A stretch of 64,000 nucleotides of DNA from Dyadobacter sp. (GTDB taxonomy: Bacteria; Bacteroidota; Bacteroidia; Cytophagales; Spirosomataceae), in NCBI RefSeq assembly GCF_017744695.1, contig NZ_JAGIAS010000002.1:248001-312000 (forward strand), in the 5' to 3' direction. The notes beneath the pieces are model-generated. The model was not told the origin of the DNA. It worked only from the letters and a program-made list of their open reading frames with translations, and searched no databases. Shown here one piece after another: positions 48,385 through 57,736 of this stretch. Numbering within the stretch: the first letter of the stretch is position 1; the number at the start of each line of letters is the position of its first letter. The translations under genes and the position numbers were made by a program.

Positions 48385-49755
48385 TTATTGGTCTTCCCGG
48401 TTGAGCAAAGTTATGATATCTTCCGTTTTCAGTTTCTGCTGCTCTCCGGTTTTCATGTTTTTCAAGGTCAGCAAACCCGACTGGATTTCGTCCGAACCGA
48501 TTAAAATCACAAATGGGATACTCTTACGATCGGCGTAATCCAGCTGCTTTTTCAGCTTCACCGAATCCGGGTAAATCTCCGAGTTGATGCCCGCTTTCCG
48601 GAATTTCGGCAGGATAGACAAGCCGTAGGTAAATGCCTCTTCATCGAAATTGGAGATCATTACTTTGGTACTCGTCTTCTGGCTTTCCGGGAAGAGGTTT
48701 AATTCTTCCATTACATCATAAATACGGTCCACACCGAGCGAAATGCCCACACCCGAAATACCCGGCACGCCGAATGTGCCTGTCAGGTTATCGTAGCGGC
48801 CACCGCCCGAGATGCTGCCGATCTGTACATTATTGGCCTTTACCTCGAAAATCGCGCCCGTGTAATACGAAAGCCCGCGCGCAAGCGTGACGTCGAATTC
48901 GATCTTCGCATTTTCCAGCCCCAGGATCTTCACCATCGCCCACACCTCTTCCAGCTCCTGGATACCCTTCAATGCCACTTCCGATTCGCCCAGCCAGCTT
49001 TTCAGTTCAGTGAACGGGTCCTCGTCGGCCGAGAGACTGAAAATCGGTTCGAGCTTATCGATACTATCAGAAGCAAAACCGCGTTCAAGGAGTTCCTCAA
49101 CGACTTTCTCTTTCCCGATTTTATCCAATTTATCGATTGCCACACAAAGCGGCCCTTCCATCCCGTGTGCCCCGATCATGTCGGCAATGCCGGTCAGGAT
49201 TTTGCGGTTATTGATCTTGACAGTGAAGTCGGTAATACCCAATGCAGGCAGGATATCATGCAAAAGCATCACGATTTCCGCCTCGCAAAGCAGCGAATCT
49301 GTCCCTACCACGTCAGCGTCGCATTGGTAAAACTCGCGGTAGCGACCTTTCTGCGGACGATCGGCGCGCCAAACGGGCTGGATCTGGTACCGTTTGAAAG
49401 GCATTGCCAAAGTACCACGGTTCATCACTACGTAGCGTGCGAACGGCACGGTGAGGTCGTAGCGCAAGCCCTTTTCAGAAATTTTGGTCGTCAGGGGTTT
49501 AGAGCCCGCCTGCCAGTCGGCATCGGTCAGTTTCCCGCTGAAATCCCCGGAATTTAATATTTTAAACAAAAGCTGATCGCCCTCTTCTCCATATTTACCC
49601 ATCAGCACCGACAGGTTTTCAAAAGCGGGAGTTTCTAAGGGCAGGAAGCCGTATCGTTGGAAAGAGCGTCGGATGGTGTCGAAAATGAAAGTACGCTTTG
49701 CCATTTGCTCCGGACCAAAGTCACGGGTTCCGCGGGCAAGAGATGGTTTACTCAT
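48385..49755 (-). CDS. hisS: Histidyl-tRNA synthetase
   Basis: 456 residues, class II synthetase. Class II motifs are visible: PAFENLSVLMGKYGEEGDQLLF, RYDLTVPFARYV, RGLSYYTGAIFEV and SGGGRYDNLTG. A C-terminal anticodon-binding domain ends it (LPKFRKAGINSEIYP). It is next to hisG and on the same strand, linking tRNA charging with histidine synthesis. A TAACTTTA -7-like element lies near 49800. Confidence 0.95.
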   Translation of the reverse strand: MSKPSLARGTRDFGPEQMAKRTFIFDTIRRSFQRYGFLPLETPAFENLSVLMGKYGEEGDQLLFKILNSGDFSGKLTDADWQAGSKPLTTKISEKGLRYDLTVPFARYVVMNRGTLAMPFKRYQIQPVWRADRPQKGRYREFYQCDADVVGTDSLLCEAEIVMLLHDILPALGITDFTVKINNRKILTGIADMIGAHGMEGPLCVAIDKLDKIGKEKVVEELLERGFASDSIDKLEPIFSLSADEDPFTELKSWLGESEVALKGIQELEEVWAMVKILGLENAKIEFDVTLARGLSYYTGAIFEVKANNVQIGSISGGGRYDNLTGTFGVPGISGVGISLGVDRIYDVMEELNLFPESQKTSTKVMISNFDEEAFTYGLSILPKFRKAGINSEIYPDSVKLKKQLDYADRKSIPFVILIGSDEIQSGLLTLKNMKTGEQQKLKTEDIITLLNREDQ

Positions 49756-49863
49756 TATAATAATGCTATCAATTTCGGCCGTTAATGGCCTATGAGACCG
49801 TAAAGTTAGGGCAGGTTATGCAATATTTATGACTATTGCGTGCATTATTTGCGTTAAAATGCT

Positions 49864-49871
49864 TAATTTTG
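49864..49871 (+). promoter_or_regulatory. -7 element of the 50-residue protein gene
   Basis: TAATTTTG (TAnnTTTG), 28 bases before the ATG at 49900. No -33 TTG sits at the ideal 19-21 base spacing, so it is scored moderately. Confidence 0.55.
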
Positions 49872-49899
49872 CGGCTCTTTCACAAAACAAACTTTTACA

Positions 49900-50052
49900 A
49901 TGGGAGTTACGGAATTAAAACGTAAAGGTCGCAGAAACAAAGCAGTTGCAAACAATCGCACTGCCAAAATCAAAAACCTTCTACGCAAACCAGAAGTGCG
50001 CAATGTTGACGTTGAGGCTATCAAGGCTCAATTCGAAGCAAATAAAAAATAA
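49900..50052 (+). CDS. Short basic protein of 50 residues
   Basis: Starts MGVTELKRKGRRNKAVANNR and ends KAQFEANKK; Lys/Arg/Asn-rich, no membrane segment. A perfect -7 element just upstream and normal codon use support expression. Similar tiny basic proteins occur in this phylum and may bind RNA or the ribosome, but no family is assigned here. It is too short for usual gene length cut-offs. Confidence 0.7.
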   Translation: MGVTELKRKGRRNKAVANNRTAKIKNLLRKPEVRNVDVEAIKAQFEANKK

Positions 50053-50087
50053 TCGAGCCTCTTCGGAATGTTATCCAACTAGTCCTG

Positions 50088-50465
50088 TCAATCTGTTTTG
50101 GTAGGGCTTTTTGCTTTTTTACCGGATTTATGTTTTCCGGAAGCAGCTTTCAGATTGACCTTCCGCAGCAGCTGGCGCATACTACGGCGCGTTTCGCGGC
50201 GGACATCGAGCAGGATACGGAAACGGAGGGCCTCCCCGAACATGATCAGGCCTCCATTGATTAATGCAAGACTATAAAGGCCTAAAACGACCCAAACCTG
50301 CGTAGGCTCGCCGATGCGCCGCTCATGCGCCGCTTCGCTGAGCACGGTAAGGCCAAAACTGAACAACAACAAGCCTAGTGGAGCAAGAATCATCCATTTC
50401 GTGCGTGTCGACATTCTTTTTATCAGTCGCTTACCAGGTGGTTTCGGGTCAATCGAGGGGATCAT
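50088..50465 (-). CDS. Small two-helix membrane protein with basic tail
   Basis: 125 residues: two membrane helices (about 24-45 and 58-80), then a strongly basic C-terminal tail of about 35 residues (RRETRRSMRQLLRK, GKHKSGKKAKS). No family recognised. The tail could contact nucleic acid or anionic lipid. It converges on the 50-residue gene, ending 36 bases from it. Confidence 0.65.
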   Translation of the reverse strand: MIPSIDPKPPGKRLIKRMSTRTKWMILAPLGLLLFSFGLTVLSEAAHERRIGEPTQVWVVLGLYSLALINGGLIMFGEALRFRILLDVRRETRRSMRQLLRKVNLKAASGKHKSGKKAKSPTKTD

Positions 50466-50524
50466 TTATTCAGGCTATTCGATGTTATGATCCTAAAATT
50501 ATTAATTTTTAGTTAATTGGTTTA

Positions 50525-51295
50525 ATGAAATCCATCATTAGTTTAGTTCTGCGCTACATTCCGCGTCCCTACCTCCAACTTGTCGGACATTGGGCAGCGC
50601 GGGGACTCAGCATCTTCTATATCGGCAACAACGTGGAGTGCCCGGTCTGCAACAGCCAATACCGCAAGTTCCTGCCCTATGGCCGCAATACATCGAGCCG
50701 TGAGAATGCGCTCTGCCCGAGCTGCCTCTCCCTCGAACGCCACCGCCTGATGGCGCTGTATATGAAGCGCAAAACCAATTTCTATACGGCTAATCTCAAA
50801 GTGCTGCACGTAGCGCCGGAATACTGTTTTATCGACCGTTTCGAGCAGATGAAGAACCTGGATTACATTACTGCCGACATCGAATCGCCCCTTGCAAAGG
50901 TTAAGATGGACATTCACCAGATCCCTTTTGAGGACAATACCTTTGACGTGGCTATCTGTAACCACGTGATGGAGCACGTCGACGATTACATTCTCGCCAT
51001 GAGCGAATTGCACCGTGTCCTGAAACCGGGCGGCTGGGCATTGATCCAATCCCCGCAGGACATGAAATACGAAGTAACCTACGAAGACCCGACGATCACC
51101 GATCCGAAGGAACGCGAAAAGCATTTCCTCCAAAACGACCACCTGCGCCTTTTCGGCCGCAACTACGGCCGCGAACTGGAAAAAGGCGGTTTCAAAGTAA
51201 CCGAGGACCGGTTTGTCATGGACGAATTAACGAAAGCAGAAGTGCAGCGGTATTCGTTGCCGGGGGAAGAGATTGTGTACTTCTGTCAGAAATGA
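50525..51295 (+). CDS. Class I SAM-dependent methyltransferase with Cys-rich N-terminus
   Basis: 256 residues. CPVC near 40 and CPSC near 64 make a zinc-ribbon-like head. The methyltransferase part has VLHVAPEYCFIDRF, DIHQIPFEDNTFDVAICNHVMEHV and ELHRVLKPGG. It may act on a cell-surface glycan or lipid precursor, suggested by the adjacent glycosyltransferase on the other strand and by its resemblance in architecture to the gene at 20.8 kb; the target is unknown. Confidence 0.82.
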   Translation: MKSIISLVLRYIPRPYLQLVGHWAARGLSIFYIGNNVECPVCNSQYRKFLPYGRNTSSRENALCPSCLSLERHRLMALYMKRKTNFYTANLKVLHVAPEYCFIDRFEQMKNLDYITADIESPLAKVKMDIHQIPFEDNTFDVAICNHVMEHVDDYILAMSELHRVLKPGGWALIQSPQDMKYEVTYEDPTITDPKEREKHFLQNDHLRLFGRNYGRELEKGGFKVTEDRFVMDELTKAEVQRYSLPGEEIVYFCQK

Positions 51296-51353
51296 GTTTA
51301 TGAGTTAAGAGTTTATGAGTTAAGAGTTTATGAGTTAAAAGTTTATGAGTTAA
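51294..51353. repeat. Four tandem copies of a 15-base unit (GAGTTTATGAGTTAA)
   Basis: Copies at 51294, 51309, 51324 and 51339 (the last with one change), then a partial copy. The first begins in the methyltransferase stop codon. Related words appear inverted at 51420-51452. It is a simple intergenic expansion. Confidence 0.85.
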
Positions 51354-51360
51354 GAGTTAA

Positions 51361-51393
51361 AAGAGGCAGTTTCCACCCCGGAAACTGCCTCTT
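51361..51393. terminator. Bidirectional terminator between methyltransferase and glycosyltransferase
   Basis: A perfect 14-bp stem AAGAGGCAGTTTCC (51361-51374) with its complement at 51380-51393 around a 5-base loop, and T-rich flanks on both strands. It serves both convergent genes. Confidence 0.88.
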
Positions 51394-51455
51394 TTACTTA
51401 TGGTTAACTAGTAAACTCTCTCTTTAAACTCGTCACTCTAAACTCATAAACTCTT

Positions 51456-52466
51456 TCACGAAGGATACTCGATCGCCGCTCCCGTCTCGCGGTGTGATTT
51501 GTTTTCCCAAAGCCGCTTCCAGCCTTCCTGTACAAAGCCGATCCCGTAACCGAAAAGCTGGACAAATGCAGCGCCGATGCTCAGAAATGCCACTTCTACG
51601 CTCTTCGTTTTACGTAAGGCATCAATGAACAGCAATGCCACGTAAATGCCGAGAAACCATAATCCGATGTAAAAGAACGGCTTGAATAGGAAATACCACA
51701 ACGGGATACTGCAGACGCCCAGCGTAAACAGTAACGGGAACGTATGCACGAGTTTCAGCTCGTCGGGATAGTAGCGGGCGATGTTGATGCGCGCGCGGCC
51801 GAAGAATTTCAGCTGCCGGAAAAACGCCCCGAACTGCGTACGACGTTTATGGTAAATAAAAGCCTCGGGAATTAATGCTGATTTGAATCCCAACCGCAGC
51901 GCCGCAATACTGAACAGGATATCCTCTCCCATCCGGCTCGTCAAAAACCCTCCCGTGCGCTCCCACACCTTACGCGAGAGGCCCATGTTGAAGCTCCTCG
52001 GATGAAATGTGCCGCCCATATTGTTCTTCTTGCCACGAATACCACCAGTGGTAAATACCGAGGTCATCGAGTAACTAATGGCTTTCTGAATGGGCGTAAA
52101 AGAAGGATGATCGGTATCCGGCCCGCCGTAAAGGTCTACATAATCCGTATTCAGGCGGTTTTCGACAATGGACAGGTAATTTGGCTCAATAAGCGCGTCC
52201 GAATCCAGCAATATGAAGTAATCGCCCACAGCGCGCTCGAAACCATGGTTGCGCGCGAAGCCCTGGCCGCCGTTTTCTTTGTAGTGGTAATGGATGTCGA
52301 GCCTGTCAGCGAAAGATTTCACCACGCCATCCGCTTTGATTTTCGAACCATCTTCCACGATTACCACCTCGAAATTTTTGTACGTCTGCTGTGCAAGACA
52401 CGCCAGAAGCTCTTCCAGCTCATCAGGGCGGTTGTAGACAGGAATGATGATCGAGTAGCGACGCAT
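51456..52466 (-). CDS. Family 2 glycosyltransferase, membrane-associated
   Basis: 336 residues. GT-A fold marks: SIIIPVYNRPDELEELL at the start, DGS, NGGQGFARN, LLDSDALIEP (the DxD-like site) and TGGFLTSRMGEDILF. Three membrane helices near 235-310 follow. It probably transfers a sugar in surface-glycan or lipid-linked synthesis. Acceptor unknown. Confidence 0.88.
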   Translation of the reverse strand: MRRYSIIIPVYNRPDELEELLACLAQQTYKNFEVVIVEDGSKIKADGVVKSFADRLDIHYHYKENGGQGFARNHGFERAVGDYFILLDSDALIEPNYLSIVENRLNTDYVDLYGGPDTDHPSFTPIQKAISYSMTSVFTTGGIRGKKNNMGGTFHPRSFNMGLSRKVWERTGGFLTSRMGEDILFSIAALRLGFKSALIPEAFIYHKRRTQFGAFFRQLKFFGRARINIARYYPDELKLVHTFPLLFTLGVCSIPLWYFLFKPFFYIGLWFLGIYVALLFIDALRKTKSVEVAFLSIGAAFVQLFGYGIGFVQEGWKRLWENKSHRETGAAIEYPS

Positions 52467-52521
52467 CTGCTAATGATTGAATGTTCCGCCGTGGAACGGG
52501 GAATGATTGAATAAACGGACA

Positions 52522-52704
52522 ATTGAATGCCGCTAGGCATTCAATATTGGTAGCAAACAAACACAAAACCTCATTCGGAAATGCCCTTTGGGCATGCAAC
52601 AACAAAACCTAAGCGTTGTCCAACGGAATTGTTGTTGCATCCCTAACGGGATTTTGGAACTACTTAACCTCTCAATGCTACCAATGTCACACCGCTACGC
52701 GATT
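52522..52704. repeat. Two convergent copies of the paired-hairpin repeat
   Basis: Forward unit: hairpin 1 ATTGAATGCC-gcta-GGCATTCAAT (52522-52545), ATTGGTAGCAA, spacer, hairpin 2 ATGCCC-ttt-GGGCAT (52581-52595), GCAACAACAA. Reverse unit (read on minus): hairpin 1 CGCGTAGCG (52693-52701), CATTGGTAGCATTG, spacer, hairpin 2 ATCCC-gtta-GGGAT (52639-52652), GCAACAACAA (52629-52638). The reverse unit ends at the hemL stop codon. It is homologous to the cluster at 32.1 kb. No coding potential. Confidence 0.72.
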
Positions 52705-53995
52705 AGGCTGTTATCTCTATCAATGCCTCTTCATTCGCCGCGATAATCCTATCCAAATGCACATCTGTCAACGCAGTCGACAGGAACATCGCTTCAAACT
52801 GGCTTGGGCCCATGTAAATCCCGCGGTTCAGCATCGCGTGGAAGTATTTACCAAAAAGCGGCAGATCCGAAGATTTCGCTGATGGAAAATCGGTCACTGC
52901 ATTCGGTGTGAAAAACAGCGTATACATCGAACCAATCTGGTTCAATGTGTATTTCAAACCTAACTTTTCCATCGAACCTCTGAAACCAGCTGCGAGCTTG
53001 CTACCCGCATTTTCAAGCTGTGTATAAACTTCCGGATGCTCGTTTAAGTAGGTCAGCATGGTATAACCTGCCGCCATGGCAATCGGGTTACCGGAAAGCG
53101 TTCCGGCCTGGTAAACCGGACCGGCAGGAGACACGTAATTCATGATCTCCGCTTTGCCGCCATAGGCCCCGACAGGCATTCCTCCACCTATTATTTTTCC
53201 TAACGTTGTTAAATCCGGTGTAATTCCGAATCTTTCCTGCGCTCCGCCCTTCGAAAGCCGGAAGCCAGTCATGACTTCATCCAGGATCAAAACAATGCCT
53301 TCTTCATCGCAAATGCGACGTAATCCCTGTAAAAAGCCTTCTTTGGGCAACACACAACCCATATTACCTACAACCGGTTCGAGGATCAGCGCAGCGATCT
53401 GGCCTCTGTTGGCATCGACCAATTGCTGAACGGCTTCGAGGTCGTTGTAAGGGGCTGTTAACGTGTCATTGGCCACACCTTTGGTCACACCCGGGCTGTC
53501 GGGCGTACCGAATGTTACTGCACCGCTGCCGGCGGCGATCAGGAAGCTGTCGCCGTGACCGTGATAGCAGCCTTCAAACTTGATGATCTTGTCGCGACCC
53601 GTATACCCACGCGCCACGCGTATGGCCGACATCGTCGCCTCCGTACCCGAGTTTACCATCCGGACCTTTTCGATGGAAGGTACCATCGAAACGATCAGCT
53701 CCGCAATCTCCACTTCCCTGCGCGTAGGTGCACCGAAAGAGAACGAATGCTGGATAGCATCGGAAACAGCCTTCTGGATCAGCTCATGCGCGTGCCCGAG
53801 GATCATCGGCCCCCAGGAGTTGATCAGCTCGATGTATTCGTTGCCGTCTTCGTCGTAAATGTATGGCCCTTTGGCCGACTTGATAAATATCGGATTACCG
53901 CCTACCGCGCGGAATGCGCGTACGGGCGAGTTCACACCACCCGGAATATAGTTTTGTGCTTTTTCGAAAAGTTGCTGACTTGTGGAAGTATTCAT
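52703..53995 (-). CDS. hemL: Glutamate-1-semialdehyde 2,1-aminomutase
   Basis: 430 residues, PLP enzyme of C5-pathway tetrapyrrole synthesis, making 5-aminolevulinate. Marks: [52 protein letters not shown] and the PLP Lys near 268 ([17 protein letters not shown]). The ATG at 53995 ([14 protein letters not shown]) is chosen over an upstream extension to 54037. It is close behind a TPR/binding-protein gene on the same strand. Confidence 0.95.
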   Translation of the reverse strand: MNTSTSQQLFEKAQNYIPGGVNSPVRAFRAVGGNPIFIKSAKGPYIYDEDGNEYIELINSWGPMILGHAHELIQKAVSDAIQHSFSFGAPTRREVEIAELIVSMVPSIEKVRMVNSGTEATMSAIRVARGYTGRDKIIKFEGCYHGHGDSFLIAAGSGAVTFGTPDSPGVTKGVANDTLTAPYNDLEAVQQLVDANRGQIAALILEPVVGNMGCVLPKEGFLQGLRRICDEEGIVLILDEVMTGFRLSKGGAQERFGITPDLTTLGKIIGGGMPVGAYGGKAEIMNYVSPAGPVYQAGTLSGNPIAMAAGYTMLTYLNEHPEVYTQLENAGSKLAAGFRGSMEKLGLKYTLNQIGSMYTLFFTPNAVTDFPSAKSSDLPLFGKYFHAMLNRGIYMGPSQFEAMFLSTALTDVHLDRIIAANEEALIEITA

Positions 53996-54015
53996 TCTGT
54001 TAAAAAAGGTTGGTA

Positions 54016-55719
54016 TTATCTGTCTACCGGCACCCATTTGGAACCGCTGTATTTCAAGACAGGTGTAATCTGGTTTTCATTCGCTTTGGTATAATCAAAG
54101 CCGGAGAGCAGGTATTCCTCACTACCGAATTTCCGCGATTGCAGCCCGGAAGGAAGTTTATCCTTGTATTTGGAAAGCATTCGGGCAAAGAAAAGCAGCT
54201 GGTCGTAGCCCTGGTAGGAATACACCGAAGGGAATGTGCTGGTTTTGTTATAATAATTCTTCTGGAACTGGCGGATCGTCTCCTTTTCACGGTCCACGTA
54301 ATCGGCATCGATCAATGTCAGCCGCGCACCGTAACGCGATAATCTGGCCTGCTGGGCATTGAAGCTCGTCGAAGTGGCGATCACCGGCAGCGTATTCAAC
54401 TTCCGGCCGTTCAGAACTTCGATCAGGTTCCCGCCCGACTCCCCGTCAGAAGAAAACAAGGCAATATGTGCCGGTTTATTGGTCTCAAATGAAGGTATTT
54501 TGCTTTCGAGCGACTCCCGGTCTGGCTGAATGTGGGTGATGGACATTACCTTCCCTCCCCTGGCCTTCCATTCGGCGGCATAAGAAGCGGCCATGACGGA
54601 GTCTTTGGCGGTGTTCCCGTAGTAAATCACGGTATTAAGGCCCGGTGAAAGCGTACGCATCCACTGTGCCGCTTTCTGGGTCTGGTAACTAATGGAAGGG
54701 TGTCCGAGATAGATGTTTCGATTTTTCAACAAAGCGCCGTCGGTTGAAAGCGGGTTCAGCATGATGGCATTGCTTCCCGAAACGAAATCGGCCGCCACAT
54801 CGAAAGTCCCGGCGTACAACGGCCCGATCACCATGTCCGAAAGCTGGAAGTTCTTGTTATCCGCAATAGCCTCCATGCTTTTGGCATCGTTGCTAACGTC
54901 GTAAGCCCATAGGTTAACAGTGATTCCTTCCATCTGAAGCTGTTCTTTCGCGACAGTCAGGCCCAGGTAATAGTCGTAAGCAAACTGGTTCGAACGGCGT
55001 TTGGAAGTATGGAACTCGTCCAGCCGGAACGGCAGCAATACCGCCACATCCAGGTAGCCCTTCGTCCATTGCGTATCCGACTTCGGCGTGCTGCGTTTCG
55101 GTGCCTCCTCTACCTTTTCATTTTTGCGGAATTTGAATTGCTTGTCCAGCTGCTCGGCGTAGGCCAGGTCGCCTTGCGCAGGCATGCGTGCCGACTGGAT
55201 AGATTGGTACACCATCAATGCAATGTCCCGGTCGCTGGGATATGCCTTTTGCAGTTCTTTCAGTTTCAGGAAATCTTTGATAGCACCCAAATGGTACTGC
55301 TTCAATGCCTGCACATCCTTATTCAGGGAAGATTCCTTGATACGGGCCAGTTGATCGAGGCCGTCGTTGATCTGTCCATTGGCAAGGCTTACCGCACCCA
55401 GCAGGTAATACACATCATTGATCTTATTCCAACCGGGATACCGGCTTTGCAATTGTAATAGCATCGGTTTAGCGTCCTTGTAGCGTTTCAGCTGGTAGGC
55501 GCTCAATGCATAATAGTAATGCGCATAGGGCGAATAAGCTGTTTTCGCATTCACGCTCGTCATGGGATAGAACTTCTCCATCGCCATGGCGTATTTACCT
55601 TGTTTGTAATCTGCCAGGGCCGACCGGTACCTGCTTTCCGCCTGGGCAGTGCCCTGCCCGAATGACGGCTGATAGAAGCCGATATGAACTGTCAAAATCA
55701 AAAAAAAGATAACTCTCAT
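54016..55719 (-). CDS. Exported TPR and periplasmic-binding-fold protein
   Basis: 567 residues from the ATG at 55719, which gives a signal peptide ([21 protein letters not shown], cleaved near GQG). TPR-like repeats (about 20-190, [41 protein letters not shown]) precede a type 1 periplasmic-binding fold (about 220-560, [24 protein letters not shown]). This layout recalls the LpoA-type activators of penicillin-binding proteins, but solute binding is equally possible. It lies downstream of yidC, behind a terminator. Confidence 0.78.
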   Translation of the reverse strand: MRVIFFLILTVHIGFYQPSFGQGTAQAESRYRSALADYKQGKYAMAMEKFYPMTSVNAKTAYSPYAHYYYALSAYQLKRYKDAKPMLLQLQSRYPGWNKINDVYYLLGAVSLANGQINDGLDQLARIKESSLNKDVQALKQYHLGAIKDFLKLKELQKAYPSDRDIALMVYQSIQSARMPAQGDLAYAEQLDKQFKFRKNEKVEEAPKRSTPKSDTQWTKGYLDVAVLLPFRLDEFHTSKRRSNQFAYDYYLGLTVAKEQLQMEGITVNLWAYDVSNDAKSMEAIADNKNFQLSDMVIGPLYAGTFDVAADFVSGSNAIMLNPLSTDGALLKNRNIYLGHPSISYQTQKAAQWMRTLSPGLNTVIYYGNTAKDSVMAASYAAEWKARGGKVMSITHIQPDRESLESKIPSFETNKPAHIALFSSDGESGGNLIEVLNGRKLNTLPVIATSTSFNAQQARLSRYGARLTLIDADYVDREKETIRQFQKNYYNKTSTFPSVYSYQGYDQLLFFARMLSKYKDKLPSGLQSRKFGSEEYLLSGFDYTKANENQITPVLKYSGSKWVPVDR

Positions 55720-55786
55720 CAGGATTTCGGGGTCAAGATTGTGCTGATTTCCGGACTGCAAAAATCAGCCCAAAATGGAAAAAAAC

Positions 55787-55814
55787 GGGCAATATCCCAA
55801 CTGGAACATTGCCC
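55787..55814 (-). terminator. Terminator after yidC
   Basis: On the minus strand GGGCAAT (55808-55814) and ATTGCCC (55787-55793) form a stem followed by G and seven T, 27 bases past the yidC stop. Confidence 0.75.
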
Positions 55815-55840
55815 TTTATTATTACGATCTGAAAAACCTT

Positions 55841-57649
55841 TTATTTCTTTTTGGTCTTTTTCTCTAATTCAGCCTGCTTCTTTTTCGCCTCTTCCGCAGC
55901 CTGCAACGACTTTTCAAGATACTTCTGGAATTTGTTCTGCTTCTTCTCACCCGTTGCGTTTTTCTTGCGGTTCTCTTCGAGGATGTTTTTGATTTTATCC
56001 TCATTTACGAAGCGCTTGATGAGCAGCTGTTGCGCGATCGTCACGATGTTTGAAACAAAGTAATAGAACGTCAAACCAGCCGGGAAAGAGTTCAGGATGA
56101 ACATGAACATCAGCGGCATCACGTAGCCCAGCGCCTTCATGTTTACAGGACCAGGTTGCGTAGGCGTATTCTGGTTGTTATAGTAAGCATAACCAATGCT
56201 GGAAGCCGTCATCAGGATCGTGAACAAGCTGATGTGGTTGCCGATGCCGAAAGGCACATTGAATGGCAGCTTGAAGAACGAGTCGTACGTCGAAAGGTCA
56301 CTTGCCCACAAGAACGATTGCTGGCGCAGTTCGATCAGGTTCGGGAAAAGGAAGAAGAGCGAGAACAGGATCGGCATGGTGGCCAGTACCGGTACGCAAC
56401 CGCTCAGCGGGCTCACGCCTACCTGCTGGTAAAGCTTCATTTGCTCCTGCTGCTGCTTCGCCATGTCGTCTTTGTTCTGCTCGCGGATCTGTTCCAGTTC
56501 AGGCGCCAGGATACGCATTTTAGCCATGCTGATATATGATTTGTAAGTCAGCGGCGTCAGCAATGTTTTAACAAACAATACGAGGAGAATAATCAGCAAG
56601 CCATAGTTACTTACAAATCCTTCGATCAGGTTGAAAAGCGGAACGAGGAAAAACTTGTTGATCGGTTTCAGGAATGCGTAACCGAGGTACACGTTCTGGT
56701 CGAAGTTCTCCGCTTTTACTTTATCGACAATGTGGTATTCGTTGGGGCCGAGGTAAAACTGGAAGTTCGCCTCCCCTTTCTGAACAGCGGCCGTCGGGAT
56801 ACCCGCGAAGATATTCATGTTTTTCACGATCACCGAGTCTTCCACGTTGACGTTCGCACGCATGGTAACGTTCGTGAGCGGCTGTTTTTCGGCGATCAGA
56901 CCGGCCAGGAAGTACTTATGTTTAATGGTAAACCATTTAACCGGATCAGCCGTTTTTTCCTCTTCATTCGCAGTGGGGCTGGTAGGAAGGCTTTTCAGTT
57001 CATCCGTGTAGTAGTTAACGGTAACCACCTCACGGTTTTTCTTCATATCGTTTTCCAGTTGCAGCAGGTCGTTGTCCCAATGGAACTCCACCGACTTATT
57101 GGCTGGCAACGCACCATTCGCTTTGATACCGTAATCGATTACATAACCGCTGCCGCGTACGACGTAAGTCTGTTCTACCGTCTGGTTGTTTTTCAGCGTT
57201 GTGCGATAAGTAATTACCGCGGAATCCTTCTCAGCCAATGTAAGGTCCTGCGCGTCGGTACTGAAAGTCTGGTTTGTCAGTCTCACATCCCCGGTTTGCG
57301 TCGGCAAATCGATCTGGAAATTGTTGTGATTTTCGGCAATCAGGTAAAGTGGTTTCTGATCGTAGGTTTTGTAGTTTTTCAACATTACCTCTTTCATTAC
57401 CCCACCCTTGTTGGTGAAAACCACGCGGGCGTCCTTTGTTTCGATTACCAGGTCCTTTTGAGGAACAACAGTAGAATCAACTGATTGTGAGGAGTTTTTG
57501 GTAGTATCCGAAGTGACAGACGCGGGCTTGGCAGCTGCCTTCTTCACCTCCGCTACCGGCGTGGGTTCCACAGGTTTCGGAACCAGTACCTGGTAGCCTA
57601 TCAGCATCAGCATGATCAAGACCAGGCCGATTACAAAATTTTTATCCAT
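55841..57649 (-). CDS. yidC: Membrane protein insertase
   Basis: 602 residues; inserts and folds inner-membrane proteins alone or with Sec. N-terminal membrane helix (NFVIGLVLIMLMLIGYQVL), a periplasmic domain (about 60-350) and the conserved insertase core from about 355 (SNYGLLIILLVLFVKTLLTPLTYKSYISMAKM in outline) with VSPLSGCVPVLATMPILFS, and a Lys-rich C-terminal tail (KKKQAELEKKTKKK) that may contact the ribosome. It follows pyrG, as in many Bacteroidota, and has its own -7 element. Confidence 0.95.
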   Translation of the reverse strand: MDKNFVIGLVLIMLMLIGYQVLVPKPVEPTPVAEVKKAAAKPASVTSDTTKNSSQSVDSTVVPQKDLVIETKDARVVFTNKGGVMKEVMLKNYKTYDQKPLYLIAENHNNFQIDLPTQTGDVRLTNQTFSTDAQDLTLAEKDSAVITYRTTLKNNQTVEQTYVVRGSGYVIDYGIKANGALPANKSVEFHWDNDLLQLENDMKKNREVVTVNYYTDELKSLPTSPTANEEEKTADPVKWFTIKHKYFLAGLIAEKQPLTNVTMRANVNVEDSVIVKNMNIFAGIPTAAVQKGEANFQFYLGPNEYHIVDKVKAENFDQNVYLGYAFLKPINKFFLVPLFNLIEGFVSNYGLLIILLVLFVKTLLTPLTYKSYISMAKMRILAPELEQIREQNKDDMAKQQQEQMKLYQQVGVSPLSGCVPVLATMPILFSLFFLFPNLIELRQQSFLWASDLSTYDSFFKLPFNVPFGIGNHISLFTILMTASSIGYAYYNNQNTPTQPGPVNMKALGYVMPLMFMFILNSFPAGLTFYYFVSNIVTIAQQLLIKRFVNEDKIKNILEENRKKNATGEKKQNKFQKYLEKSLQAAEEAKKKQAELEKKTKKK

Positions 57650-57693
57650 TATTTACTTTAAATTGTTGAAATAACATACCGCTTGTAAGGCGG

Positions 57694-57701
57694 CAAAGGT
57701 A
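57694..57701 (-). promoter_or_regulatory. -7 element of yidC
   Basis: Minus-strand TACCTTTG (complement of 57694-57701), a perfect TAnnTTTG, 44 bases before the yidC ATG and 35 bases after the pyrG stop. It suggests that yidC is transcribed partly on its own. Confidence 0.6.
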
Positions 57702-57736
57702 ACAAGTTTTTTCGCTTAACAGGCCTTAAAATGTGA

